DNA of 24,130 nt from Gemmatimonas sp. Its GTDB lineage: Bacteria > Gemmatimonadota > Gemmatimonadetes > Gemmatimonadales > Gemmatimonadaceae. Of this stretch, positions 15,032 through 22,183 are shown piece by piece. The translations under genes and the position numbers were made by a program. Numbering within the stretch: position 1 is the stretch's first letter; each line of letters opens with the position of its first letter. The DNA lies in NCBI RefSeq assembly GCF_031426495.1, contig NZ_JANPLK010000020.1, forward strand, positions 1-24,130, written 5' to 3'. The notes under the pieces were generated by a model. The model was not told where the DNA came from. It made no database searches and saw only the letters and a list, made by a program, of their open reading frames with translations.

Positions 15032-18000
15032 ATGTACTTTTGATCGCGCAGTGTGATAAGCGTGCGCTGACCGAGAGCCGACGCATACTCGACCAATTCG
15101 CCGAGCGTCGCGGAAGTCGCACGTGGCAGACACCAATTACTCGCGACGGACTCGATACGTTGCGTCGACTTCTCCGAAAGACGGCGCGAAAGAATACGGC
15201 CGTTGCGTGTCACTGGATTCGCGGTATTGATCATTCTGAGCTGATCTGGGTGGTTGGTGACCGCCGGCGCTTCAACGCGCAGGGCGCAGTGCCGACAAAC
15301 ACCTCGGAGCGTGACGTGCGCCGCCAGGATGACGAATCAGATTGGCGGTCGGCGGGTCTCATCAGATTGCTGGCGGACCTCGCTGGACTCTTTCACGATC
15401 TTGGGAAGGCTACCCAGGCGTTTCAGGATCGACTCCAAGGGAATCTGCTGGAGCGGAATCTAGTTCGGCACGAGTGGGCATCCTTGCGACTGTTCGAGGC
15501 ATTTGTTGGCGATGACGACGACATCGCATGGCTGACCCGACTCGCCGATCCCTCGGAATCTGATGATGCTCGCTGGCTCGGCGCATTGCGGCGCGATGGA
15601 ATCGATAGCGCGCTTCCTTCACCACTTGCCTCACTGTCTCGCGCGCCGATCGCGCAGGCGCTCGCGTGGCTCGTGCTTTCCCATCATCGCCTGCCGACGC
15701 TACCGAAGCATGAGGTGTTTCAGATGTCCTCGTTGGAGGGTCTGCTTTCACAGCTGACGCCGCAGTGGAATGAGGACGCATTTGCCGACGCGACGCCACA
15801 GTCACTTGAGACTTACTGGCGGTTCGCGTCTGGGCTGCCAACGACGACTAACGCATGGCGCCATCGTGCGGCACGCAATGCGCGGCGGCTACTAGCCGAG
15901 CTCCACGCTGATCGAACAGCTCCAGCGCTGTCATCGCCGCTTGACGATCCGTTCGTCATGCACCTCGGCAGACTGTGCCTGATGCTCTCGGATCACCACT
16001 ACTCGAGCCTCGAGGGCATCGACAACGCGGCACGGGTGCGAGTGGACTCGAGCGGTACCTTGCTGGCCAACACCCGCCGAGGCGATCGAAAGCCGAATCA
16101 ATTGCTTGATGAGCATCTGATTGGGGTCGCGCGCGACAGTGCTGAAATTGCCAGGTATCTCCCTACGCTCCGGAAAAGTCTTCCGCATCTTGGTCGTCAT
16201 CAGCAGCTGACCCGGCGAGCACGAGACGATCGATTTCGCTGGCAAGACAGAGCATCGGACATGTCAGCATCAATGCGTGCGCGCTCGGCGCTCCAGGGCG
16301 CATTCATCGTGAATATGGCATCGACCGGAAGCGGAAAGACACTCGCTAACGCTCGCATCATGAATGGGCTAGCCGACGAGAAGAGCGGCATGCGATGCAC
16401 CTTCGCGCTCGGCTTGCGCACGCTCACCCTACAGACAGGAAAGGCATTCGAGCAACTCTTGCAGCTCGGAGACGACGAGCTGGCGATTCGCGTCGGTGGA
16501 TCAGCGAGTCGCGCGCTGTTCGAGTATCACGAGTCTCAATCCTCGAATAGGGGTTCAGCATCGCTGCAGGACCTCGTGGAAGAGGATGCGCACGTTGTCT
16601 TCGAGGGGCATGTGAGTGACCACCCGGTGCTGCGAAAGTTTGGCAAGGACGGGAATGCTCGTGCGATGCTCGAGGCGCCGCTATTGGTTTGCACGATCGA
16701 CCATCTGACGCCGGCCACGGAAAGCCAGCGCGGCGGCCGACAGATCGTGCCGATGCTTCGACTGCTCACTGGTGATCTCGTCTTGGATGAGCCCGACGAT
16801 TTCGACTTGTCCGATCTCCCCGCACTGACACGGCTCGTGCATTGGGCGGGACTCCTGGGCTCTAGGGTGCTGATCGCCTCCGCGACGCTTCCTCCGTCGC
16901 TCGTCTTGGGATTGTTCGAGGCATACCGTAACGGACGCCAACACTTTGCCCGCAACTGTGGCGAGATAGCAATAGAAGGACCTACGACTTCTACGACCTC
17001 AGCGATTTGCTGCGCGTGGGTAGACGAGTTTGAACAGGAGTCGCAGGATTGCGCGGATGCCGACGCGTTCAGCCGTGGACACGAGCGCTTCGCCTCGCGC
17101 CGAAATGCATCGCTGTTGAAGCTCGCCCGGGAGCCCAGGAGACGTGGCGCTCTGTTGCCCACGCCGGTGGTTCCGCTCTCGACCGGCAAGAACTTGACGG
17201 CCTTGGCCGAGCTGTTTGCGCCGGAGGTTCTCGACGCAGCCGTGCTGCTGCATCATCAGCACCATGCGCGTGATCCGAGAACGGGTAAGCGAGTGAGTTT
17301 CGGGCTGGTTCGATTTGCCAATGTTGAGCCACTCGTCGAAATCGCGCTTGCACTTTTTCGACGTGGCGCTCCACCAAACACACGCATTCACTTGTGCGTT
17401 TATCACTCGCGCCATCCTGCGATCATTCGTTCCGCGATCGAATCACAGCTGGACTCCGTCCTTCAACGACACGATCCGGCTACCGTCTTTACAAACGCCC
17501 ACGTTCGGCGACAGCTCGACGGTGCGGAAGAGCCCGATCAGATTTTTCTCGTGCTCGGATCGCCTGTCACCGAGGTCGGGCGGGATCACGACTACGACTG
17601 GGCTGTCGTAGAACCGTCATCGATGCGGTCGTTGATTCAGCTAGCAGGGCGGGTACGTCGGCATCGGTACGACGCGGTCGACACGCCCAACATTCTCGTG
17701 TTCAGCCACAATCTTCGACATTTTGGCCATCCCGGCGGCGCCGCGTTTCGTATGCCGGGATTCGAAAGCGATGAGGCGGCGTTTCGACTTGAATCACATG
17801 ATTTGAACCTCCTGCTCGAGCCCGAGGAGCTGGCGATCATCGATGCTCGCCCTCGCATATCGGCTCGTGCAGTGCTGGCGCCACGAAATCGGCTGGTGGA
17901 TTTAGAGCACGCGCGACTTCGCGAGACGATGCTGCGTTTACAGGCGAGTGCCGCGTCCGAACGGATCGGGAGCCGTGCGCGAGCGCTGAACACCTTCGTC

Positions 18001-18432
18001 CCTCCTGGGCAGCGGCTGAATGCGACGACGTGGTGGAATCAGGCGCCGCGGGACGCGCTTCTCACGGCTGTACTCCCGCAGCAACAGCGCTTTAGGAAGG
18101 AGCAACCACCGTTCGATGAGACCTTGGTTCTCCTTCCCGACGATGATGACCGGGCGATCCTGCATGAAGTCAAAAACGGCGATCAGCGCGGCGAACGCAA
18201 CTATGTGCGGGTCGACGTGTCGAGGTGCACGCACGTGCCCGACAGCAGTGTCCACGGCCCCCGAATCGCCCCATGGGGCGCGACTGACTACATGGGCGCC
18301 CTGCGGGACCTCGCGACGGCGCTCGATATGCCGCTTGGCCGGTGCGCCGAACGGTTTGGCACGGTAACGGTCAGGCCCAGCGAGAACGGCTGGCGCTATC
18401 ACCCCGCCTTAGGCTTTTCACGACAGCGCTAG
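15028..18432 (+). CDS. cas3: Cas2-Cas3 fusion nuclease-helicase, type I-F
   Basis: A 1134-residue fusion that is diagnostic of type I-F. Residues about 1-95 are the Cas2 domain (MNVLLIAQCDKRALTESRRI). The HD nuclease domain follows, with LFHDLGKA (121-128; His123, Asp124), HEW (148-150) and SHH (218-220). The superfamily 2 helicase has Walker A ASTGSGKT (431-438), DEPD (587-590), SAT (618-620), VTEVGRDHDYDW (847-858) and the arginine-finger motif QLAGRVRRHR (871-880). All catalytic motifs look intact. Cas2 bridges Cas1 dimers in adaptation, and HD-helicase Cas3 degrades DNA flagged by the Csy complex. The start is GTG 15028, overlapping the cas1 stop. A GCGCCAG hairpin begins at its stop codon, then the pseudo-array of the gap. 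Confidence 0.97.
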   Translation: MNVLLIAQCDKRALTESRRILDQFAERRGSRTWQTPITRDGLDTLRRLLRKTARKNTAVACHWIRGIDHSELIWVVGDRRRFNAQGAVPTNTSERDVRRQDDESDWRSAGLIRLLADLAGLFHDLGKATQAFQDRLQGNLLERNLVRHEWASLRLFEAFVGDDDDIAWLTRLADPSESDDARWLGALRRDGIDSALPSPLASLSRAPIAQALAWLVLSHHRLPTLPKHEVFQMSSLEGLLSQLTPQWNEDAFADATPQSLETYWRFASGLPTTTNAWRHRAARNARRLLAELHADRTAPALSSPLDDPFVMHLGRLCLMLSDHHYSSLEGIDNAARVRVDSSGTLLANTRRGDRKPNQLLDEHLIGVARDSAEIARYLPTLRKSLPHLGRHQQLTRRARDDRFRWQDRASDMSASMRARSALQGAFIVNMASTGSGKTLANARIMNGLADEKSGMRCTFALGLRTLTLQTGKAFEQLLQLGDDELAIRVGGSASRALFEYHESQSSNRGSASLQDLVEEDAHVVFEGHVSDHPVLRKFGKDGNARAMLEAPLLVCTIDHLTPATESQRGGRQIVPMLRLLTGDLVLDEPDDFDLSDLPALTRLVHWAGLLGSRVLIASATLPPSLVLGLFEAYRNGRQHFARNCGEIAIEGPTTSTTSAICCAWVDEFEQESQDCADADAFSRGHERFASRRNASLLKLAREPRRRGALLPTPVVPLSTGKNLTALAELFAPEVLDAAVLLHHQHHARDPRTGKRVSFGLVRFANVEPLVEIALALFRRGAPPNTRIHLCVYHSRHPAIIRSAIESQLDSVLQRHDPATVFTNAHVRRQLDGAEEPDQIFLVLGSPVTEVGRDHDYDWAVVEPSSMRSLIQLAGRVRRHRYDAVDTPNILVFSHNLRHFGHPGGAAFRMPGFESDEAAFRLESHDLNLLLEPEELAIIDARPRISARAVLAPRNRLVDLEHARLRETMLRLQASAASERIGSRARALNTFVPPGQRLNATTWWNQAPRDALLTAVLPQQQRFRKEQPPFDETLVLLPDDDDRAILHEVKNGDQRGERNYVRVDVSRCTHVPDSSVHGPRIAPWGATDYMGALRDLATALDMPLGRCAERFGTVTVRPSENGWRYHPALGFSRQR

Positions 18433-18450
18433 CGCCAGGTATGCTGGCGC
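18432..18450. terminator. Hairpin at the end of cas2-3
   Basis: A perfect 7-base-pair stem, GCGCCAG (18432-18438) and CTGGCGC (18444-18450), closes a 5-base loop immediately after the cas2-3 stop. No U-run follows on either strand, so it is not a standard intrinsic terminator. It could end or stabilise the minus-strand pseudo-array RNA, or separate cas2-3 from the csy genes. Confidence 0.45.
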
Positions 18451-18530
18451 AAAGCTGCTGCCTATTCGGCAGTTGTGGGGTTTTGGCACAGCATCGCCAC
18501 AGTTTTCTGAGCTGCTTCTCAGCAGTTCGT
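18450..18530 (-). ncRNA. creA: CreA-like degenerate mini-CRISPR guide RNA
   Basis: Read on the minus strand, this is pseudo-repeat, spacer, pseudo-repeat. Pseudo-repeat 1 (18530 to 18504) has the stem CTGCT/AGCAG with loop GAGA, then AGCTCAGAAA, identical over 10 bases to the 3' end of the real repeats and including the whole 8-base crRNA handle. Pseudo-repeat 2 (18477 to 18450) has CTGCC-GAATA-GGCAG, a fully paired Cas6f-type hairpin at the same spacing as the real stem. The spacer is 18478-18503, 26 bases, exactly 6 less than the array's 32, which would fit one fewer Csy3 subunit. Cas6f cleavage after each stem would give an RNA of about 54 bases (8 + 26 + 20). I infer a CreA-type guide; the symbol is by analogy. 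See the target at 18557-18584. Confidence 0.85.
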
Positions 18531-18531
18531 A

Positions 18532-18540
18532 AGAATAGCA
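18532..18540 (-). promoter_or_regulatory. Extended -10 promoter element for the mini-array RNA
   Basis: On the minus strand TGCTATTCT (18540 to 18532) is a TGn extended -10 with TATTCT. A start about 7 bases downstream would begin the RNA just ahead of the first pseudo-repeat stem. The -35 region (GCGAAA at 18560-18555) is poor, which the extended -10 may offset. Confidence 0.5.
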
Positions 18541-18556
18541 TGACTTTCAAACGATT

Positions 18557-18584
18557 TCGCTTTTTCACAGCATCACTACAGTGG
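18557..18584 (-). promoter_or_regulatory. CC PAM plus partially matching protospacer for the mini-array guide
   Basis: Minus-strand CC (18584-18583) is followed by ACTGTAGTGATGCTGTG and nine more bases (18582 to 18557). The mini-array spacer begins ACTGTGGCGATGCTGTG: 15 of the first 17 positions match, with mismatches at positions 6 and 8, and 19 of 26 match overall. Position 6 is one that type I complexes flip out of pairing, so it costs nothing. CC 5' of the protospacer is the type I-F PAM. A good seed with a diverged far end is expected to give binding without cleavage, that is, repression. Confidence 0.85.
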
Positions 18585-18595
18585 CTTACGTTAAT
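18564..18595 (+). promoter_or_regulatory. Predicted promoter under the guide target, reading toward csy1
   Basis: TTCACA (18564-18569) is a 5-of-6 match to a -35 box; with 17 bases spacing the -10 would be TACGTT (18587-18592), and GTTAAT (18590-18595) is an alternative -10. The guide target at 18557-18584 covers the -35 and most of the spacer. Transcription would begin near 18600. The elements are individually weak, so this is a prediction. Confidence 0.4.
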
Positions 18596-18599
18596 CATC

Positions 18600-18771
18600 A
18601 TGACGTAGTAGCCTTTTCCTGCGGTTCTGTGCTCGGGAAAGTTCGGCCGCTGCGCTCAGTGCGGCGATCGCGACGAAGGCAATCGATCGCGGGAGACATT
18701 GCCAATGGTATGACGACGTGCGCTTCGAGAAGGCTGCGTATCACACATCCCACCACGTTCAGGGGAGTCGA
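18600..18771 (+). other. Leader of csy1 or candidate CreT toxin region
   Basis: This stretch of 172 bases lies between the predicted start site and csy1. It contains a GCCGC/GCGGC hairpin (18646-18665), a CGATCGCG direct repeat (18665-18672 and 18684-18691), and a GGGAG Shine-Dalgarno (18691-18695) placed 9 bases before ATG-GTA-TGA (18705-18713). The TGA overlaps another ATG at 18710 that opens a 40-codon frame with tandem AGA AGG, running into csy1. These are plausible tRNA-trapping toxin designs, but nothing here proves a toxin; the region may simply be a long csy1 leader. Confidence 0.35.
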
Positions 18772-20067
18772 ATGGCTTCGCAATCTTTGGATCGGCAAGC
18801 AAAGCTTCGTGCAATTGTTGCGGCGTTTTTGAGCGATCGGTTGAACGCCAAACTAGAAAAGCTTGCCGATGACGAGCCGACGCGCGACGAGCTTCGTGCA
18901 CAGTTCGTTCCGGCAGTGTGGCTCGATGATTCGGCGCGCCGTGCACGGCAGTTACAGGCGGTTACACATTGCTATAGCTATGCGATGAAGGTCGATGACC
19001 GGGCAAAGAAGGCGACGAGCCTGTTTCGCCCGCCTCATACCCTGGCTGCGATGAGTGAGGTTGGCACTCACGCGCTTGGCGCCGATTTGGAGACCGACGT
19101 AACGGGAAACGCTGCCGCCCTCGATGTGTTTGCGCTCTTGAAGCAACGCTTCGAAGGCAACAGCTTGCTCGGTCTAGCGATGGCCTCCGACGTAGACCTC
19201 GGCGCAGCGCTGAGCGATGACGTGGTGATTGCCAGTCGCTGGATGGAAGCATTCGCTGGGCTGGCAACCGCGCGTGGCGAGTTGCGCTCTCACACTCTCG
19301 CCAAACAGCTCTACTGGCCTGTTGGCGCTGACCCGCATGCCGACGACGGCTTTCACCTGTTGGCGCCGCTCTATCCAACGTCGTTGGTACATCGGCTCTA
19401 CCTGCGCCTACAGGAGCATCGCTTCGGCGATGCAGCCAAGGCTGCTCGCGAAGCTCGTAAGGCAGGCGAATGGAGTGACGTGCGAGTTCATGAGTACCCG
19501 AACCTAGCCATTCAAAAGTTGGGGGGCACGAAGCCGCAGAACATCAGTCAGTTGAACAGTGAGCGCCGTGGCAACAATTACCTTCTGGCGTCTTTTCCAC
19601 CGCTCTGGCGCGTGCTCCCTTCCAAGCCGTTGCTGGGCTTCGAATCGCTCTTCCGCGTCTTCCAAGGTCGCGTCGAAGTGCGAACACTCGTTCGGGACCT
19701 TCGACGTTTTCTCGAGAGCGATCCATCTCCTACGGCGGCGACCCGCACGCAGCGCGATGCGCTCGTCGAGGCGCTACTCGACGAGCTGATTCAGTTCACC
19801 GCACAAGTGCGAGAGCTCGAACCCGGGTGGTCAGGTGACCCGTTGTGCGAGCTATCGGCGGCACAAAAGGCGTGGCTGGATCCGTACGGCGTCGAGCCCC
19901 ACGTTCAGGACGTAGTCCACATCATCGCACATGATTTCGCGAATTGGCTGAACGCTCAACTTCGGGCTCGCCTACCGGTCGGTGATGCCGAGTATCTGCA
20001 TTGGCGAAAGCTGTCGGTTGAGATCCTTGAATTCATTTCGTTGGAGGATGCCGATGAACACATTTGA
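18772..20067 (+). CDS. csy1: Type I-F Cascade large subunit Csy1 (Cas8f)
   Basis: A 431-residue large subunit of the type I-F surveillance complex, close in length to the Pseudomonas protein. It holds the crRNA 5' handle and reads the PAM. The signature GGTKPQNISQLNSERRGNNYLL is present; Lys254 and Asn257 have the spacing of the P. aeruginosa Cas8f wedge Lys247 and Asn250, and Asn113 in TGNAAALDVF corresponds to Asn111, the other PAM-contact residue. These are consistent with a CC/GG PAM. The ATG at 18772 has AGGGGAG 4 bases upstream; the frame also opens at GTG 18718, but that start has no such site. It overlaps csy2 by 14 bases. The 339-base gap before it holds the mini-array and its target. 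Confidence 0.95.
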   Translation: MASQSLDRQAKLRAIVAAFLSDRLNAKLEKLADDEPTRDELRAQFVPAVWLDDSARRARQLQAVTHCYSYAMKVDDRAKKATSLFRPPHTLAAMSEVGTHALGADLETDVTGNAAALDVFALLKQRFEGNSLLGLAMASDVDLGAALSDDVVIASRWMEAFAGLATARGELRSHTLAKQLYWPVGADPHADDGFHLLAPLYPTSLVHRLYLRLQEHRFGDAAKAAREARKAGEWSDVRVHEYPNLAIQKLGGTKPQNISQLNSERRGNNYLLASFPPLWRVLPSKPLLGFESLFRVFQGRVEVRTLVRDLRRFLESDPSPTAATRTQRDALVEALLDELIQFTAQVRELEPGWSGDPLCELSAAQKAWLDPYGVEPHVQDVVHIIAHDFANWLNAQLRARLPVGDAEYLHWRKLSVEILEFISLEDADEHI

Positions 20068-21094
20068 TAGCACGAGCCCACGACACAAAGCGGTACTGGT
20101 TATTCCGCGCATACGCGTGCAGAACGCGAATGCCATCTCCAGTCCCATAACATGGGGCTTTCCGGCGATCACGGCGTTCACCGGATTGATGACGGCACTC
20201 GAGCGACGTCTTGGACGCGATGCTGGCATGGCATTGATCGGCGTCGGAGTGATCTGCCATGCGTTCGAGGCACAGGTCACGACTTCTGGGTACACCAAGT
20301 CATTTCGGGTGACGCGAAACCCGGTCCTTGCTGATGGCAGTACGGCCGGAATTGTCGAAGAAGGAAGGGTGCACATGAGCGTAACCTTGGTGTTCGATGT
20401 GCTGTTGAGTGATGCGTGCCGAGGGAAGAGCGATCGTTACAGCCTCGCGGAACGAGTGGCCGAAGAGCTGGGCGGAATGCGGATTGCTGGCGGCAGCGTT
20501 ATGCCGCCGCTTCCCAGTGCCCCACCTCACCCTCGCCGTCCGACCTTAGAGCTCGTCCCCGACGAAGGTCAGAGTGACGAGCAGCATCGGCAGTTTCGTC
20601 GGTTGTCACGGGAGTGGCTGCCGGGATTCGCGTTGGTGTCTCGAGATGATGTGCTGCAGCATCGCCTGCAGCTGCTCAAGAGGAGTGACCCCGATGCGAC
20701 GGCGTTGGACGCGTGGATGGATCTGTCACGCTGGAACACTCGCGCGGTCAAAGAGGAGGATCCGCCCCTCTACTCGCAGCCGACGTCCGTAGAGTGGGTT
20801 ACGGAGCGGCAGGCTGGCTGGATCGTGCCGATACCCGTCGGCTTCGCGGCGCTCACTCCACTGTATCCACCGGGCACGGTGGGTGGGGCACGAGATGCAC
20901 ACACGCCATTTCGTTTTGTCGAATCCGTGTGGTCGATAGGCCAGTGGGTCAGCCCGCATCGCCTTACGTCGCTGCGCGACATCGTATGGCTACCGGACAA
21001 TTCGTGCCACCTGGATCTTCCCGACGAGCATGCGCTGTACCGTTGCGTCAATGCCTACAAGTCGGCCGTCAGTCCCGTTCAATCGGCTCAGTGA
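20054..21094 (+). CDS. csy2: Type I-F Cascade subunit Csy2 (Cas5f)
   Basis: A 346-residue Cas5-like subunit that pairs with Csy1 at the 5' end of the crRNA and caps the Csy3 backbone. It begins MNTFDSTSPRHKAVLVIPRI, then RVQNANAISSPITWGFPAITAFTGL, the RAMP-type first strand and family signature; GVGVICHAFEAQVT and later GFAALTPLY, GSFRF-like PFRFVESVWSIGQW and WRxP-like segments follow in family order. The ATG at 20054 has GGAGG 6 bases upstream; ATG 20048 is too close to that site. The gene starts inside the end of csy1, and 41 bases separate it from csy3, so the four csy genes form one operon. Confidence 0.93.
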   Translation: MNTFDSTSPRHKAVLVIPRIRVQNANAISSPITWGFPAITAFTGLMTALERRLGRDAGMALIGVGVICHAFEAQVTTSGYTKSFRVTRNPVLADGSTAGIVEEGRVHMSVTLVFDVLLSDACRGKSDRYSLAERVAEELGGMRIAGGSVMPPLPSAPPHPRRPTLELVPDEGQSDEQHRQFRRLSREWLPGFALVSRDDVLQHRLQLLKRSDPDATALDAWMDLSRWNTRAVKEEDPPLYSQPTSVEWVTERQAGWIVPIPVGFAALTPLYPPGTVGGARDAHTPFRFVESVWSIGQWVSPHRLTSLRDIVWLPDNSCHLDLPDEHALYRCVNAYKSAVSPVQSAQ

Positions 21095-21135
21095 GCTGAT
21101 CACACATCGCTTGGCATCCCTCAAGGAGACTTCTC

Positions 21136-22179
21136 ATGGCGACCTCAAAAGCTTCGGTTCTGAAGACCGCATCCGTCCTGGCGTTCGAGCGCAAGCTCGA
21201 TCCGTCCGACGCACAGTTCTTTGCCTGCAACTGGGACGATCGTGACACGCAGTCGCCCGCAGCACCGGTGCCGGTTCGGGAAAAGTCGGTACGCGGCACC
21301 ATTTCGAATCGGTTGAAGGCCAACCAGCAGGACCCGACGAAGCTCGATGCGGCCATCGAGAATCCCAATTTGCAAACGGTTGATGTCGCCACCCTGCCGC
21401 CCGACGCGGACACCTTGAAGGTGGTGTTCACGCTTCGTGTGCTCGGAGGTACTGGTTCTCCGTCAGCATGCAACAACGCGGAGTATCAAGCGAAGCTCTT
21501 GCATACGGTGAAAGGCTATGCTGATCGGTTCGGATTTGGAGAGCTCGCTCGGCGCTACGCCCAGAATCTGGCGAGCGGACGCTTCTTATGGCGCAACCGT
21601 ATGGGAGCGGAGCAAGTCGAAGTTCGGATTGAACACCTTGTGAAGGGCGCGGCTTCAAGAACGTGGACGTTCGATGGCTTGCAACTTTCGCTTCGGGACT
21701 TCGCCGCGCCCATCAGCGTTGCGCCGGAACTTGACACTCTCGCGGAGTTGATCGCGAATGGGCTCTCCGGGGGCAGCCATGTTCTGCTGCGCATCTCTGC
21801 GTTCGCCAGGCTTGGTGCGTCCCAAGAAGTATACCCGTCACAAGAGCTTATTCTGGACAAGGGCGCGAGCAAAAAGAGTAAGACGCTGTACGACGTAGGT
21901 GGGGTTGCCGGTATCCACTCGCAGAAGCTGGGCAACGCGCTGCGCACTATTGACACATGGTATTCTGGCGACGCTGAGCTCGGGCCCATTGCGGTCGAAC
22001 CGTATGGTTCGGTCACCACGCTCGGCAGGGCCTTTCGGAAGCCGGCGGACAAGACGGACTTCTACAACCTCTTGGACGGATGGTTGCTCAAGGACGTCGA
22101 GCCACAACGCGAGCAGCAGCACTTCGTGATCGCCACATTGATCCGAGGTGGGGTATTCGGCGACGCCGGCAAGGAGTAG
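21136..22179 (+). CDS. csy3: Type I-F Cascade backbone Csy3 (Cas7f)
   Basis: A 347-residue subunit; six copies form the helical backbone along a 32-base spacer, each covering 6 bases. It starts MATSKASVLKTASVLAFERK with an AAGGAG site 8 bases before the ATG. Family blocks include LDPSDAQFFACNWDD, VREKSVRGTISNRLK, NLQTVDVATLPPDADTLKVVFTLRVLGG, GFGELARRYAQNLASGRFLWRNRMGAEQVEV and YPSQEL(I)LD followed by the C-terminal GVAGIHSQKLGNALRTIDTWY. The 6-base footprint is relevant to the 26-base spacer of the mini-array. Four bases separate its stop from cas6f. Confidence 0.96.
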   Translation: MATSKASVLKTASVLAFERKLDPSDAQFFACNWDDRDTQSPAAPVPVREKSVRGTISNRLKANQQDPTKLDAAIENPNLQTVDVATLPPDADTLKVVFTLRVLGGTGSPSACNNAEYQAKLLHTVKGYADRFGFGELARRYAQNLASGRFLWRNRMGAEQVEVRIEHLVKGAASRTWTFDGLQLSLRDFAAPISVAPELDTLAELIANGLSGGSHVLLRISAFARLGASQEVYPSQELILDKGASKKSKTLYDVGGVAGIHSQKLGNALRTIDTWYSGDAELGPIAVEPYGSVTTLGRAFRKPADKTDFYNLLDGWLLKDVEPQREQQHFVIATLIRGGVFGDAGKE

Positions 22180-22183
22180 CTGA

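Noticed and set aside
18432..18450. The hairpin after cas2-3 as a classical intrinsic terminator.
   Set aside because: There is no run of T after the stem on either strand, so only a structural hairpin is supported.
18371..18601. A 76-codon minus-strand frame overlapping the mini-array.
   Set aside because: It runs through the pseudo-repeats and into the end of cas2-3, with no ribosome binding site and no protein-like pattern. The RNA structure explains the sequence better.
18615..18640. A plus-strand segment ending GTGCTCGGGAAA that loosely resembles the 3' end of the CRISPR repeat.
   Set aside because: It cannot form the Cas6f hairpin and the handle is not exact, unlike the minus-strand pseudo-repeat 1. 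I treat it as chance.
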